Source: an uncultured Bacteroides sp. (GTDB taxonomy: Bacteria > Bacteroidota > Bacteroidia > Cytophagales > Cyclobacteriaceae). From it: a stretch of DNA of 64,000 nt. The translations under genes and the position numbers were made by a program. Below, piece by piece: positions 16,697 to 24,249 of the stretch. Under the pieces are notes generated by a model, which was given only the letters and a program-made list of their open reading frames with translations, was not told where the DNA came from and did not search any database. The first letter of the stretch is position 1. Every line of letters begins with the position of its first letter. Where the stretch lies: contig CABHOV010000073.1 in the NCBI GenBank assembly GCA_902168185.1, positions 306,512-370,511 on the forward strand, read 5' to 3'.

Positions 16697-16768
16697 ATCC
16701 GTGAATCGTTATGTTATATTCTTATAACTAAAACGATTCACGGTTAACGCATCAACAGTTCACGGATA
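16697..16768. repeat. Nested inverted repeats between response regulator and kinase genes
   Basis: CCGTGAATCGTT (16699-16710) pairs perfectly with AACGATTCACGG (16732-16743). A second partner, TTCACGGATA (16759-16768), is an exact inverse of TATCCGTGAA (16697-16706), so two alternative hairpins compete for the same left arm. This could attenuate kinase expression or protect the upstream message. Confidence 0.7.
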
Positions 16769-16792
16769 ACGGCTAAACAATTATCTTCGGGC

Positions 16793-17845
16793 ATGGTTTA
16801 CAGTTCTCGCGGTCTTGCCCTGCTGTTAGCATTCTGCATAGCACTCATTACGTCTTTATTTCTTTCGCTGTTTAAAAGCATTGCAGTAAGTGCGCTGTTA
16901 GTTGCATTCGCGATCAGTTTTTCCGTTTCATATTTATTAATCTTTACTGTCCTGGAGTTTCTCATCTTCAGAGAAATCAATAAGATATATAAGTTGATGG
17001 GGAAGCTTAAAAAGAAAGAGCTTGCAAAAATTGATAAGCAGAAAACAGCTCCCCTCAATCCACTTAAAACGATCAACGAAGACATTTATTCATTTGCTGA
17101 ACTGAAGCAAAAAGAGATTGATGAGCTCAAAAAACTCGAAGCATTCCGCAGAGAATTTATAGCCGATGTATCGCACGAATTGAAGACTCCTATTTTCGCG
17201 GCACAGGGATTTGTTCATACACTACTCGATGGTGCCGTGAATGATAAAACGGTGCGGACTAAATTTTTAAAAAAAGCTGCAAAGAGTTTAGATGGACTGG
17301 ATATACTGGTTCAGGACCTTCTTACACTTTCGCATATTGAGACCGGTCAGATCAAAATGCATTTTGAAACGATCGATATGCATAAGTTAACCGAAGAAGT
17401 GTTTGAGCAGTTTGAAGAGAAAGGCGAAAAAAGAAATATCAAGTTACGTGTAGAGGGCGCACACCATAAAGCATTGGTATATGCCGACTGGCAACGGATC
17501 AGCCAGGTGATGACGAATTTTATCAGCAACGCCATCAAGCATTCGCACGATGGTTCCGAAGTGGTAGTAAGCTTTGACATCAGCAAGAAGAACGTTGTTA
17601 CCCATGTGCGCGACTTTGGTGAAGGTATACCTGCCGAACATCAGGCCCGCATCTTCGAGCGTTTTTATCGTGTTGACAAGAGCCGAAGCAGAGAGAAAGG
17701 CGGTACGGGTTTAGGGCTTGCCATCGTCAAGCATATCCTCGATGGTCATAATACAAAAGCAGAAGTACACAGTGAACCGGGTAAAGGTTCTACTTTTAGT
17801 TTTAAATTGCCGCGTGTTAAGCCTGACGCAGATCAGGTAGATTAA
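16793..17845 (+). CDS. PhoR-like sensor histidine kinase
   Basis: 350 residues. Two N-terminal helices (about 8-28 and 32-58) with almost no periplasmic loop are followed by a short cytoplasmic linker, the HisKA domain with phospho-acceptor His128 in FIADVSHELKTPI, and the HATPase_c domain (N box NFISNAIKHS, G1 DFGEGIP, F box FERFYR, G2 GGTGLGLAIVKHI). It should phosphorylate the response regulator encoded just upstream. The lack of an extracytoplasmic sensor domain suggests membrane-associated or partner-mediated sensing. The pseudouridine synthase gene starts 17 bases later. Confidence 0.93.
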   Translation: MVYSSRGLALLLAFCIALITSLFLSLFKSIAVSALLVAFAISFSVSYLLIFTVLEFLIFREINKIYKLMGKLKKKELAKIDKQKTAPLNPLKTINEDIYSFAELKQKEIDELKKLEAFRREFIADVSHELKTPIFAAQGFVHTLLDGAVNDKTVRTKFLKKAAKSLDGLDILVQDLLTLSHIETGQIKMHFETIDMHKLTEEVFEQFEEKGEKRNIKLRVEGAHHKALVYADWQRISQVMTNFISNAIKHSHDGSEVVVSFDISKKNVVTHVRDFGEGIPAEHQARIFERFYRVDKSRSREKGGTGLGLAIVKHILDGHNTKAEVHSEPGKGSTFSFKLPRVKPDADQVD

Positions 17846-17862
17846 ACTAAAAGCATTTTTCA

Positions 17863-18582
17863 TTGAAGAATTCCAGTATCAATTTAGAAGACCTTATTCT
17901 CTTCGAGGATGACGATTTTATCCTCATCAATAAACCTCCGTATGTTTCTACGCTGGAGGACCGCCATGAGAAAGTTAATTTGTTAGGGCTGGCGCGCGAC
18001 TATATTTCTACAGCACAGGTATGTCATCGTCTCGATAAAGATACTTCCGGGGTACTCGCAATTGCGAAAAATCCGGAAGCCTATCGTCACATGAGCCTGC
18101 AGTTCGAAAAGAGAGAAGTAACAAAAGTCTACCATGCTGTGGTAGATGGGATCCATAATTTTAAAGACGACCTCGTTGACCTTCCAATCCTGAAACAGGA
18201 TGACGGTGTTGTAAAGATCAGCAAGCGCGAAGGTAAATCTGCCCAAACGTATTTCACTTCGCTGAAGTCCTATAAACTTCATACCCTGGTGGAATGCAGA
18301 CCCGTTACCGGAAGAATGCACCAGATCCGAATCCATTTGTCAACACTGAAAGCTTCTATTACAGGAGATGAACTATACGGAGGGAAACCATTCTTTTTAT
18401 CGAGTGTAAAACGAGGTTTCAATTTGAAGAAAGAGACAGAAGAACAACCTATCATGAGACGCATGGCACTCCATGCTTATGCACTCACTTTTGCAGATTT
18501 GAAAGGCGACAAGAAAACTGTGGATGCACCATATCCCAAAGATATACAGGCATTGATCAAGCAGTTGGAAAATAACAGCTGA
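17863..18582 (+). CDS. RluA-family pseudouridine synthase
   Basis: 239 residues from a TTG start at 17863; an upstream in-frame stop at 17848 and the absence of an earlier ATG leave TTG as the only reasonable start. The catalytic motif is CHRLDKDTSGVLAIAKN (Asp in RLDKDTSG), with EGKSAQTYF, VECRPVTGRMHQIRIHL and GDELYGG completing the RluA/RluC/RluD core. There is no S4 domain. Members isomerise uridine in rRNA or tRNA; the target position cannot be predicted. It probably forms the last gene of the two-component operon and ends before a palindromic element. Confidence 0.92.
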   Translation: MKNSSINLEDLILFEDDDFILINKPPYVSTLEDRHEKVNLLGLARDYISTAQVCHRLDKDTSGVLAIAKNPEAYRHMSLQFEKREVTKVYHAVVDGIHNFKDDLVDLPILKQDDGVVKISKREGKSAQTYFTSLKSYKLHTLVECRPVTGRMHQIRIHLSTLKASITGDELYGGKPFFLSSVKRGFNLKKETEEQPIMRRMALHAYALTFADLKGDKKTVDAPYPKDIQALIKQLENNS

Positions 18583-18600
18583 TAAACATTAAGATGTGTA

Positions 18601-18684
18601 TCAATTGCCTCGGGATTAATCTCAGATTTATTCAAAACATTTCTTTTAAATTCTTTGCCTCGGGATTAATCCCGAGGCAATTGA
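18601..18684. repeat. Nested palindromic element between convergent genes
   Basis: A perfect 24-base palindrome lies at 18656-18679 (arms TGCCTCGGGATT). In addition the 20-mer at 18601-18620, TCAATTGCCTCGGGATTAAT, is an exact inverted copy of 18665-18684. The result is three overlapping copies of one 12-20 base unit in 84 bases. There is no long U-tract. It may be a bidirectional terminator or a REP/MITE-like element. Confidence 0.75.
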
Positions 18685-18754
18685 TATTTATAGTGTATTT
18701 GGCTTTAGCCTAATTATGACTACTGCATATTATATTCTTCAATTCATTCATTGT

Positions 18755-19810
18755 TTATAATTCCAAGACTATATCTCCTTCAATAGGATAGCCAGTGCAT
18801 GTAAGCACTCTTCCTTTTTCTACTTCCGCATCTACAAGCACTTCATTGTTCCACATCCATACTTTGCCTTGTGTACAAGTCGCAGCACACGTTCCACATT
18901 GTCCGGATTCACAGCTATAGGCTAAGGGTATATTCATTTTTTTAGCATGTTGAAGAATGGTTTCCGGAAACTGTGTTTCAAAAGTATATACGTTCCCGTT
19001 CATACGGATTTCAACCCGGTGGGTCTCTTTATCAGGTGGCTCGTTTTTCCGTACCGGTTTGTGTATTGCATAATGCTCTTTTCGAATGTTGTCAGAAGGA
19101 ACACCCTCCGTTTGTAAAACGATGGTAGCCATCCGCATATAGTCATATGGTCCGCAGAGGTAAAAAAGAGTTTGATGGTAATCTCCAGCAGTGTACTTTT
19201 TTAACAGTACTTCAAGTAACCACTTGCTAAGTCTGGCGCGTAACAGGTTGGGAGAGGTGCTGAATAAAAACTCGATCGTGAAACGATTGCTATACCGCGT
19301 TTGCAAGATAGTAAGCTGCTTGTGAAATATAGTTTCGCTGGGCTCACGGTTGCTGTAAATAAGAATCACCTCTACGGTTGGGTGATGATGAAGTATATCT
19401 TTTAATAAAGAATAAATGGGCGTGATGCCGCTTCCCGCTGCCAGAAAAATAAAGCGTTTATAGTCCTTAATATTTTCAGGCAATGTAAAGTAGCCAGACG
19501 CACCAATGGTAAGCAAAACATCACCTGGTTTCGTGCGATCAATAAGTTTCCTGGAGTATTCGCCATTTTCAACACGCTTCAATGTAATCGCAGGAGTGTC
19601 GTCTAACCCGGGCGTTGTAGAAAACGAGTAGCTCCTTCTATCTTCTTCCTGTTGATCATGCTTTGGGAAAATAAACGTAATGAATTGTCCGGCTTCATAT
19701 TTCAACGGCGTTCCGTCTTCATAAAGAAGTTGAAAAGTCTTTACGTCTTTTGTCTCTGATATAACGTCCTGGACAACAATTCTTTTATAAGCTGATGATG
19801 TATTGTTCAA
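18755..19810 (-). CDS. Flavin/2Fe-2S oxidoreductase (ferredoxin-NADP reductase + ferredoxin domains)
   Basis: 351 residues. The order is FAD-binding domain (about 10-105; RRSYSFSTTPG binds FAD), NAD(P)-binding domain (about 115-230; FLAAGSGITPIYSLL, FYLCGPYDYM) and a C-terminal plant-type ferredoxin (about 265-351) with cluster Cys in CESGQCGTCAATC and a fourth in GRVLTC. This is the architecture of PaaE/HmpX-like reductases that feed electrons from NAD(P)H to a multicomponent oxygenase or desaturase. No oxygenase gene is adjacent, so its partner is elsewhere. It is divergent from the AraC gene, with a 77-base spacer. Confidence 0.93.
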   Translation of the reverse strand: MNNTSSAYKRIVVQDVISETKDVKTFQLLYEDGTPLKYEAGQFITFIFPKHDQQEEDRRSYSFSTTPGLDDTPAITLKRVENGEYSRKLIDRTKPGDVLLTIGASGYFTLPENIKDYKRFIFLAAGSGITPIYSLLKDILHHHPTVEVILIYSNREPSETIFHKQLTILQTRYSNRFTIEFLFSTSPNLLRARLSKWLLEVLLKKYTAGDYHQTLFYLCGPYDYMRMATIVLQTEGVPSDNIRKEHYAIHKPVRKNEPPDKETHRVEIRMNGNVYTFETQFPETILQHAKKMNIPLAYSCESGQCGTCAATCTQGKVWMWNNEVLVDAEVEKGRVLTCTGYPIEGDIVLEL

Positions 19811-19887
19811 TCGTATAAATTTAATCTTGTAACTATAATTCTAATCTTTAGGTCAAATGCTTAAATTTAACATAATCCCCAAGCATC

Positions 19888-20670
19888 ATGTACTATAAGG
19901 AGATTCAACCGCCCGCTATACTACAACACCTGGTCAGATTTTTCTGGGTGCTCGAATATAACGGAGAGATCGAACATCCAGTTCAGTACAAATTACTTGC
20001 TGAGAGTTTTCCCGGACTTGTATTTTTCTTTAACAATCAGTATGGTGCTATCAATGGCCAGACCACAGAGCACAAAACATTTTCAATGTCGGGCAAATTT
20101 AAAATGATGGGAGTATACTTATATCCTTATGCATTGCCGCTGTTGTTTAAAACTCCATCGAATGAACTTACACACCAGCATCTGCCTTTAGATAACTTCA
20201 ATCGAAAGGAGTTTAGTGTGTTGGAAGAAAAGATACTCTCTGCACCTACCGATGATCTTCGCGTTAAGATTTTATCGGACTATCTTCTTCAGAAAACTCA
20301 AAAGCAAAATATACCAGACGATAAATTTCTTCGCGGCATTCAGTATATAATTCATACCAATAGCGATATAAAAATAGAAGCCCTGGCAAGACAGGCCGGG
20401 ATTTCCAACCGTCAGTTGGAGAGAAAATTTCAGACTTCCGTAGGCTTTTCGCCTAAAGTATTTTTAAGGCTTATGCGATTTCAGAAAACGTTGCGTATAG
20501 CGCAATCACAGACTGTGAGATCTTTAACGGACATTGCTTATGCCGCTGGTTATTTTGATCAATCTCATTTCATTCGTGAGTTCAAAGAATTTGCAGGATT
20601 CTCTCCCCGTGAATATTTCAACCTCCCAGCTTCGTGTCGTGCGGATAATTTTATTCAGCTTCATACTTAA
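19888..20670 (+). CDS. AraC-family transcriptional regulator
   Basis: 260 residues. The N-terminal part (about 1-125) looks like the DUF6597-type sensing domain common in Bacteroidota regulators (QHLVRFFWVLEY, FPGLVFFFNNQYG). The C-terminal pair of helix-turn-helices (about 155-250) has IKIEALARQAGISNRQLERKF and LTDIAYAAGYFDQSHFIREF followed by GFSPREYF, the AraC signature. The ligand is unknown. It may control the divergent reductase gene or the VOC gene downstream, but the sequence alone does not show this. Confidence 0.9.
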   Translation: MYYKEIQPPAILQHLVRFFWVLEYNGEIEHPVQYKLLAESFPGLVFFFNNQYGAINGQTTEHKTFSMSGKFKMMGVYLYPYALPLLFKTPSNELTHQHLPLDNFNRKEFSVLEEKILSAPTDDLRVKILSDYLLQKTQKQNIPDDKFLRGIQYIIHTNSDIKIEALARQAGISNRQLERKFQTSVGFSPKVFLRLMRFQKTLRIAQSQTVRSLTDIAYAAGYFDQSHFIREFKEFAGFSPREYFNLPASCRADNFIQLHT

Positions 20671-20789
20671 GTATATCTATACTGTATAATTTCTGATCTG
20701 GATAATGATCACAGCACCATGTCGCGTTTGTCCAATTATATACCAGCATTCCCTTCTAGCTTCGTCATTATATTTTAACAAATAGAATT

Positions 20790-21242
20790 ATGAACGATCA
20801 GAAAAAACAGACTCCCGCTCCTGCGGGATATTCCCGGGTATGTCCTTACCTCATGGTTGCCGACATTGGGAAATCACTACTATTTCTAACGGAAGTGATG
20901 GAAGGAGAGGTCACTGAAAAACTTACAGCCGCCGATGGATCGATCCGTCATGCGGAAATTCAAATCGGTGATTGCACTATTATGTTAGGAAAAGCACAAC
21001 CGGGTTATCCGACCGAAAGCATGACCTATGTTTTTGTGTGGGATGTCGATGCCGTATTTGAAAAAGCTCTTCAAAACGGAGCGGTCTCGATCATGAAACC
21101 CGACAATCGGTTTTACGGCTATCGTGAGGGCGGCTTTAAGGATCCTTCGGGCCATCAGTGGTGGATTGCGCAAGTGGTAAAAAATGTTTCAAAAGAAGAG
21201 ATGGAAAGACTTGCCGTCAATGGTTTCAATTCGCAGAGTTGA
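20790..21242 (+). CDS. VOC-family (glyoxalase-like) protein
   Basis: 150 residues with two beta-alpha-beta-beta-beta modules of the vicinal oxygen chelate fold. It belongs to the PhnB/YerK-like group: VCPYLMVADIGKSLLFLTEV, HAEIQIGDCTIMLG, MTYVFVWDVDAVFEKALQNGA and GYREGGFKDPSGHQWWIAQ (parts) are typical. His52-type and Glu metal ligands (HAEI; DPSGHQWW) are retained. The fold is shared by glyoxalases, dioxygenases and antibiotic-binding proteins, so no reaction is assigned. It is the last gene before the ribosomal protein operon. Confidence 0.87.
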   Translation: MNDQKKQTPAPAGYSRVCPYLMVADIGKSLLFLTEVMEGEVTEKLTAADGSIRHAEIQIGDCTIMLGKAQPGYPTESMTYVFVWDVDAVFEKALQNGAVSIMKPDNRFYGYREGGFKDPSGHQWWIAQVVKNVSKEEMERLAVNGFNSQS

Positions 21243-21418
21243 ACGATAATTTGGATTTTTTTGGTAAAAAAAATGAGGCATTCAGTTTGGGAGTCGGAAA
21301 AAAAGAGAACTTTGCGGGCCGAAAGAACTCTTGGTTATTGGCCAAACGACTAACGATCAGTGTTTTATCATAGATGCGAAATTGTTTTAATTGATTTTAG
21401 AGCAATTTCGAAATCATG

Positions 21419-21450
21419 CTTGCATTTACCAGACAGGCAGTTTACCTTTG
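21419..21450 (+). promoter_or_regulatory. Promoter of the rplM-rpsI-rpsB operon
   Basis: CTTG (21419-21422), a 20-bp spacer and TACCTTTG (21443-21450) fit the Bacteroidota vegetative promoter, with an exact -7 box. The start of transcription should fall near 21456, giving a leader of about 45 bases. Confidence 0.6.
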
Positions 21451-21453
21451 TGT

Positions 21454-21468
21454 CCCTTTTTAAAAGGG
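21454..21468 (+). promoter_or_regulatory. Hairpin at the 5' end of the rplM leader
   Basis: CCCTTTT and AAAAGGG form a stem around one T at the predicted transcript start. It could be a ribosomal-protein leader structure or only a message-stabilising hairpin. Confidence 0.35.
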
Positions 21469-21501
21469 GTAAGTGTTTTTAATTGAATTTCTAATAATAC
21501 A

Positions 21502-21945
21502 ATGGATCATAATAGCTATAAAACACTGAATGCCAACAAGGCTACAGTTGAAAAAAGCTGGATAGTGGTGGACGCAGAAGCACAAGTGCTTGGCCGCGTT
21601 GCTAGCGAAGTTGCCCGCATTATCCGTGGTAAGCATAAAACAAGCTACACGCCAAACGTAGATTGTGGCGATAACGTAATTGTTATCAACGCTGAAAAAG
21701 TAAGAATGACTGGTAAGAAGTGGACAGATCGTGTGATCTACACTCACTCTGGTTATCCTGGCGGTCAGCGCGAGCACACTCCTACCTTGATCCGTTCAAA
21801 ACATCCTGAGCGCCTGATCGAGCACGCTGTACGTGGTATGCTCCCTAAGAACAGACTCGGACGCGAACTTTTCAGAAGCCTGCATGTTTATGCTGGTAAT
21901 GAACATCCTCATACTGCTCAACAACCTAAAGAAATAAAGTTCTGA
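21502..21945 (+). CDS. rplM: 50S ribosomal protein L13
   Basis: 147 residues, normal for L13. Conserved segments are SWIVVDAEAQVLGRVASEVA, YTPNVDCGDNVIVINAEKV, DRVIYTHSGYPGG and AVRGMLPKNRLGRELFRSLHVYAG (parts). L13 binds 23S rRNA early in large-subunit assembly. The gene is followed after four bases by rpsI, the conserved bacterial L13-S9 pair. Codon use here is more biased than in its neighbours outside the operon, as expected for high expression. Confidence 0.98.
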   Translation: MDHNSYKTLNANKATVEKSWIVVDAEAQVLGRVASEVARIIRGKHKTSYTPNVDCGDNVIVINAEKVRMTGKKWTDRVIYTHSGYPGGQREHTPTLIRSKHPERLIEHAVRGMLPKNRLGRELFRSLHVYAGNEHPHTAQQPKEIKF

Positions 21946-21949
21946 TATC

Positions 21950-22336
21950 ATGCAGATCATCAACACAATCGGTAGAAGAAAGACCTCCATTGCCAGAGTG
22001 TATGTAAAACCTGGAAAAGGAGATATCAAAGTGAATGACCGTGATCTGAAGGAATACTTCCTTTCTGAAATTCACCAAACTACAGTAAAACAACCTCTTA
22101 CTACCGTTAAGGTAGAGGGTCAGTATGATGTAACAGTAAATGTTGAAGGTGGTGGCGTAAAAGGCCAGGCTGAAGCAGTTCGTCTTGGTATAGCCCGGGC
22201 ATTGGTTCAGTTTAACACAGAAAACAAACCTGCTTTGAGAAAAGAAGGCCTGTTAACGCGCGACTCTAGAATGGTTGAGCGTAAGAAACCAGGTAGAAGA
22301 AAGGCGAGAAGAAAATTCCAGTTTAGCAAGCGTTAA
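21950..22336 (+). CDS. rpsI: 30S ribosomal protein S9
   Basis: 128 residues. NTIGRRKTSIARVYVKPGKG, the central VEGGGVKGQAEAVRLGIARAL (in part) and the C-terminal RKKPGRRKARRKFQFSKR are family hallmarks; the final Lys-Arg tail reaches the P-site tRNA in the ribosome. It is co-transcribed with rplM (four-base gap) and rpsB (10-base gap). Confidence 0.98.
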   Translation: MQIINTIGRRKTSIARVYVKPGKGDIKVNDRDLKEYFLSEIHQTTVKQPLTTVKVEGQYDVTVNVEGGGVKGQAEAVRLGIARALVQFNTENKPALRKEGLLTRDSRMVERKKPGRRKARRKFQFSKR

Positions 22337-22346
22337 TAACAAGAGA

Positions 22347-23117
22347 ATGGCTGAAAAATTAACATATCAGGATTTGTTGGATGCAGGTGTACACTTTGGT
22401 CACCTTACCCGCAAGTGGAACCCGAAGATGGCTGAGTACATCTTCATGGAAAATAACGGTATCCATCTTATTGACCTGAATAAAACTCTGGCGCGCTTAG
22501 ACGAAGCGGCTTTCGCTCTGAAGAACATCGTTCGCTCAGGTCGTAAGATCATGTTCGTTGCTACTAAGAAGCAAGCCAAAGACATCGTATCAGAAGAAGC
22601 AAAGCGTCTTAACATGCCGTTCGTTACAGAGCGTTGGTTAGGTGGTATGCTTACAAACTTTGCTACGATCCGTAAGTCACTGAAAAAACTTGCACAAATC
22701 GAAAAGTTGATGAAGGACGAAGCTTTCACAAACTTGGCGAAACGTGAACGTTTGATGGTTACTCGCGAGAAAGCTAAACTCGAAAAATTGTTAGGTGGTA
22801 TAGCTGATCTGAACAGACTTCCTGCTGCATTGTTTGTGATTGACGTAAAGCGTGAACACATCGCTGTAACAGAAGCTCAGAAATTGAATATCCCAGTGTT
22901 CGCATTGGTAGATACAAACTCTGATCCTTCAGGTGTAGACTTCCCGGTTCCTGCTAATGACGATGCATTCAAATCAATCAACATCCTTACTAAGTATATT
23001 GGTAAAGTGATCGAAGAAGGTTTGATGGAGCGTAAGAAGGATAAGGATGACGCTGCTCAGAAGAAGGAAGAAGATGAGAAAAGAAAAGTAGATACTGCGG
23101 TTGAAGAAACCAAGTAA
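22347..23117 (+). CDS. rpsB: 30S ribosomal protein S2
   Basis: 256 residues from the ATG at 22347, giving MAEKLTYQDLLDAGVHFGHL; the frame is open further upstream inside rpsI, but that extension has no S2 match. RKWNPKMAEYIFMENNGIHL, ERWLGGMLTNFATIRKS and PVFALVDTNSDPSGVDFPVP are diagnostic. The C-terminal tail is a charged Lys/Asp/Glu extension (about 235-256) typical of Bacteroidota S2. S2 joins late in small-subunit assembly and is needed for S1 binding. A terminator separates it from tsf. Confidence 0.98.
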   Translation: MAEKLTYQDLLDAGVHFGHLTRKWNPKMAEYIFMENNGIHLIDLNKTLARLDEAAFALKNIVRSGRKIMFVATKKQAKDIVSEEAKRLNMPFVTERWLGGMLTNFATIRKSLKKLAQIEKLMKDEAFTNLAKRERLMVTREKAKLEKLLGGIADLNRLPAALFVIDVKREHIAVTEAQKLNIPVFALVDTNSDPSGVDFPVPANDDAFKSINILTKYIGKVIEEGLMERKKDKDDAAQKKEEDEKRKVDTAVEETK

Positions 23118-23182
23118 TCGAATACGCTGATGTGCCGGTGCAGCAATGCACAGGTAGTCATAATTAATGCAATGATAACGCA

Positions 23183-23218
23183 CTAAACATCGGCCGAAAG
23201 CCGGTGTTTAGTTTTTTT
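23183..23218 (+). terminator. Intrinsic terminator between rpsB and tsf
   Basis: CTAAACATCGGC (23183-23194) pairs with GCCGGTGTTTAG (23200-23211) with one G-U type mismatch, followed by seven T. It may limit rather than abolish read-through into tsf. Confidence 0.9.
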
Positions 23219-23264
23219 AGGGAGTCCAAACGGAATAATCGTAAAATATAAAATCGTAAATACT

Positions 23265-23270
23265 ATGTCA
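23265..23270 (+). other. tsf start region
   Basis: The ATG at 23265 is 47 bases past the rpsB terminator. No exact TAnnTTTG box is visible in this short spacer, so tsf may depend partly on read-through. Confidence 0.3.
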
Positions 23271-24098
23271 GCTATTTCAGCACAAGATGTAAACAAGCTC
23301 CGCCAAATGACGGGTGCAGGTATGATGGATTGTAAAAAAGCCCTCGCCGAAGCCGAAGGCGATTTTGATAAAGCTATTGAGATATTAAGAAAGAAAGGTC
23401 AAAAAGTTTCTGCTTCCCGTTCTGACAGAGAAGCAAAAGAAGGCGCTGTATTTATTAAAGTTAGCGATGACCAGAAAGAAGCTGTTCTAATTGCACTTAA
23501 CTGCGAGACTGATTTCGTAGGTAAGAACGAAGAATTCCAAACGCTTGGTAAACTGATTGCTGATACTGCATTTGCAAATAAGCCTGCTACGAAAGAGGCA
23601 TTGTTAAGTTTGACTGCTGGTGGTCTTACATTGAATGACAAGATTATTGAACTGGTAGGTAAGATCGGTGAGAAGATCGAAGTGAGCGAGTATGTTCACA
23701 TGACTGGTGAAGCAATCGTATCATACATCCATGCCGGATCTAAATTAGGTGTGCTTGTATCACTGAAAGGTGTTAATGGTAAAGATGTAACTGAAGCTGG
23801 TAAGGATGTTGGTATGCAAATCGCAGCTATGAATCCGGTAGCGGTTGATGAATCATCTGTGGATAAAGCTATCATCGAAAAAGAACTTGAGATTGCTAAG
23901 GCGCAAATTTTAGCAGAAGGTAAGCCTGAGAACATGGTTGAGAAAATCGCTCAAGGTAAACTTCAGAAATTCTTCAAAGAAACTACTTTGTTGCACCAGG
24001 CTTTTGTGAAAGATAACTCAAAGACTGTTGCTCAATATCTTGACAGCGTAACAAAAGGATTGACGGTAGCTGAATTCAAACGTGTAACAATCGCTTAG
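23265..24098 (+). CDS. tsf: Elongation factor Ts
   Basis: 277 residues. The N-terminal UBA-like domain (KLRQMTGAGMMDCKKALAEA) and the signature ETDFVGKNEEF that contacts EF-Tu are both clear; the C-terminal domain includes GKLQKFFKETTLLHQAFV and VAEFKRV. EF-Ts exchanges GDP on EF-Tu during elongation. Gene order rpsB-tsf is widely conserved in bacteria. It ends in a strong terminator. Confidence 0.98.
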   Translation: MSAISAQDVNKLRQMTGAGMMDCKKALAEAEGDFDKAIEILRKKGQKVSASRSDREAKEGAVFIKVSDDQKEAVLIALNCETDFVGKNEEFQTLGKLIADTAFANKPATKEALLSLTAGGLTLNDKIIELVGKIGEKIEVSEYVHMTGEAIVSYIHAGSKLGVLVSLKGVNGKDVTEAGKDVGMQIAAMNPVAVDESSVDKAIIEKELEIAKAQILAEGKPENMVEKIAQGKLQKFFKETTLLHQAFVKDNSKTVAQYLDSVTKGLTVAEFKRVTIA

Positions 24099-24126
24099 TT
24101 CAAAGCCTGATATATACTATATAGTT

Positions 24127-24166
24127 AAGCCCGTTTCAGCATCAACTGGAACGGGCTTATTTTTTT
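24127..24166 (+). terminator. Intrinsic terminator of tsf
   Basis: AAGCCCGTTTCAG (24127-24139) and CTGGAACGGGCTT (24146-24158) form a 13-position stem with one mismatch, followed by a T-rich tract. Confidence 0.92.
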
Positions 24167-24249
24167 ATCTGGTTTTTATATGATTAGTTTTTGAGATTCA
24201 ATTGATATACTATATATATCATCGTCGAATAGAAACAACGCGATTACTA

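Noticed and set aside
18601..18684. Insertion sequence ends
   Set aside because: The inverted copies are only 44 bases apart with no transposase frame between; a hairpin or small repeat explains them better.
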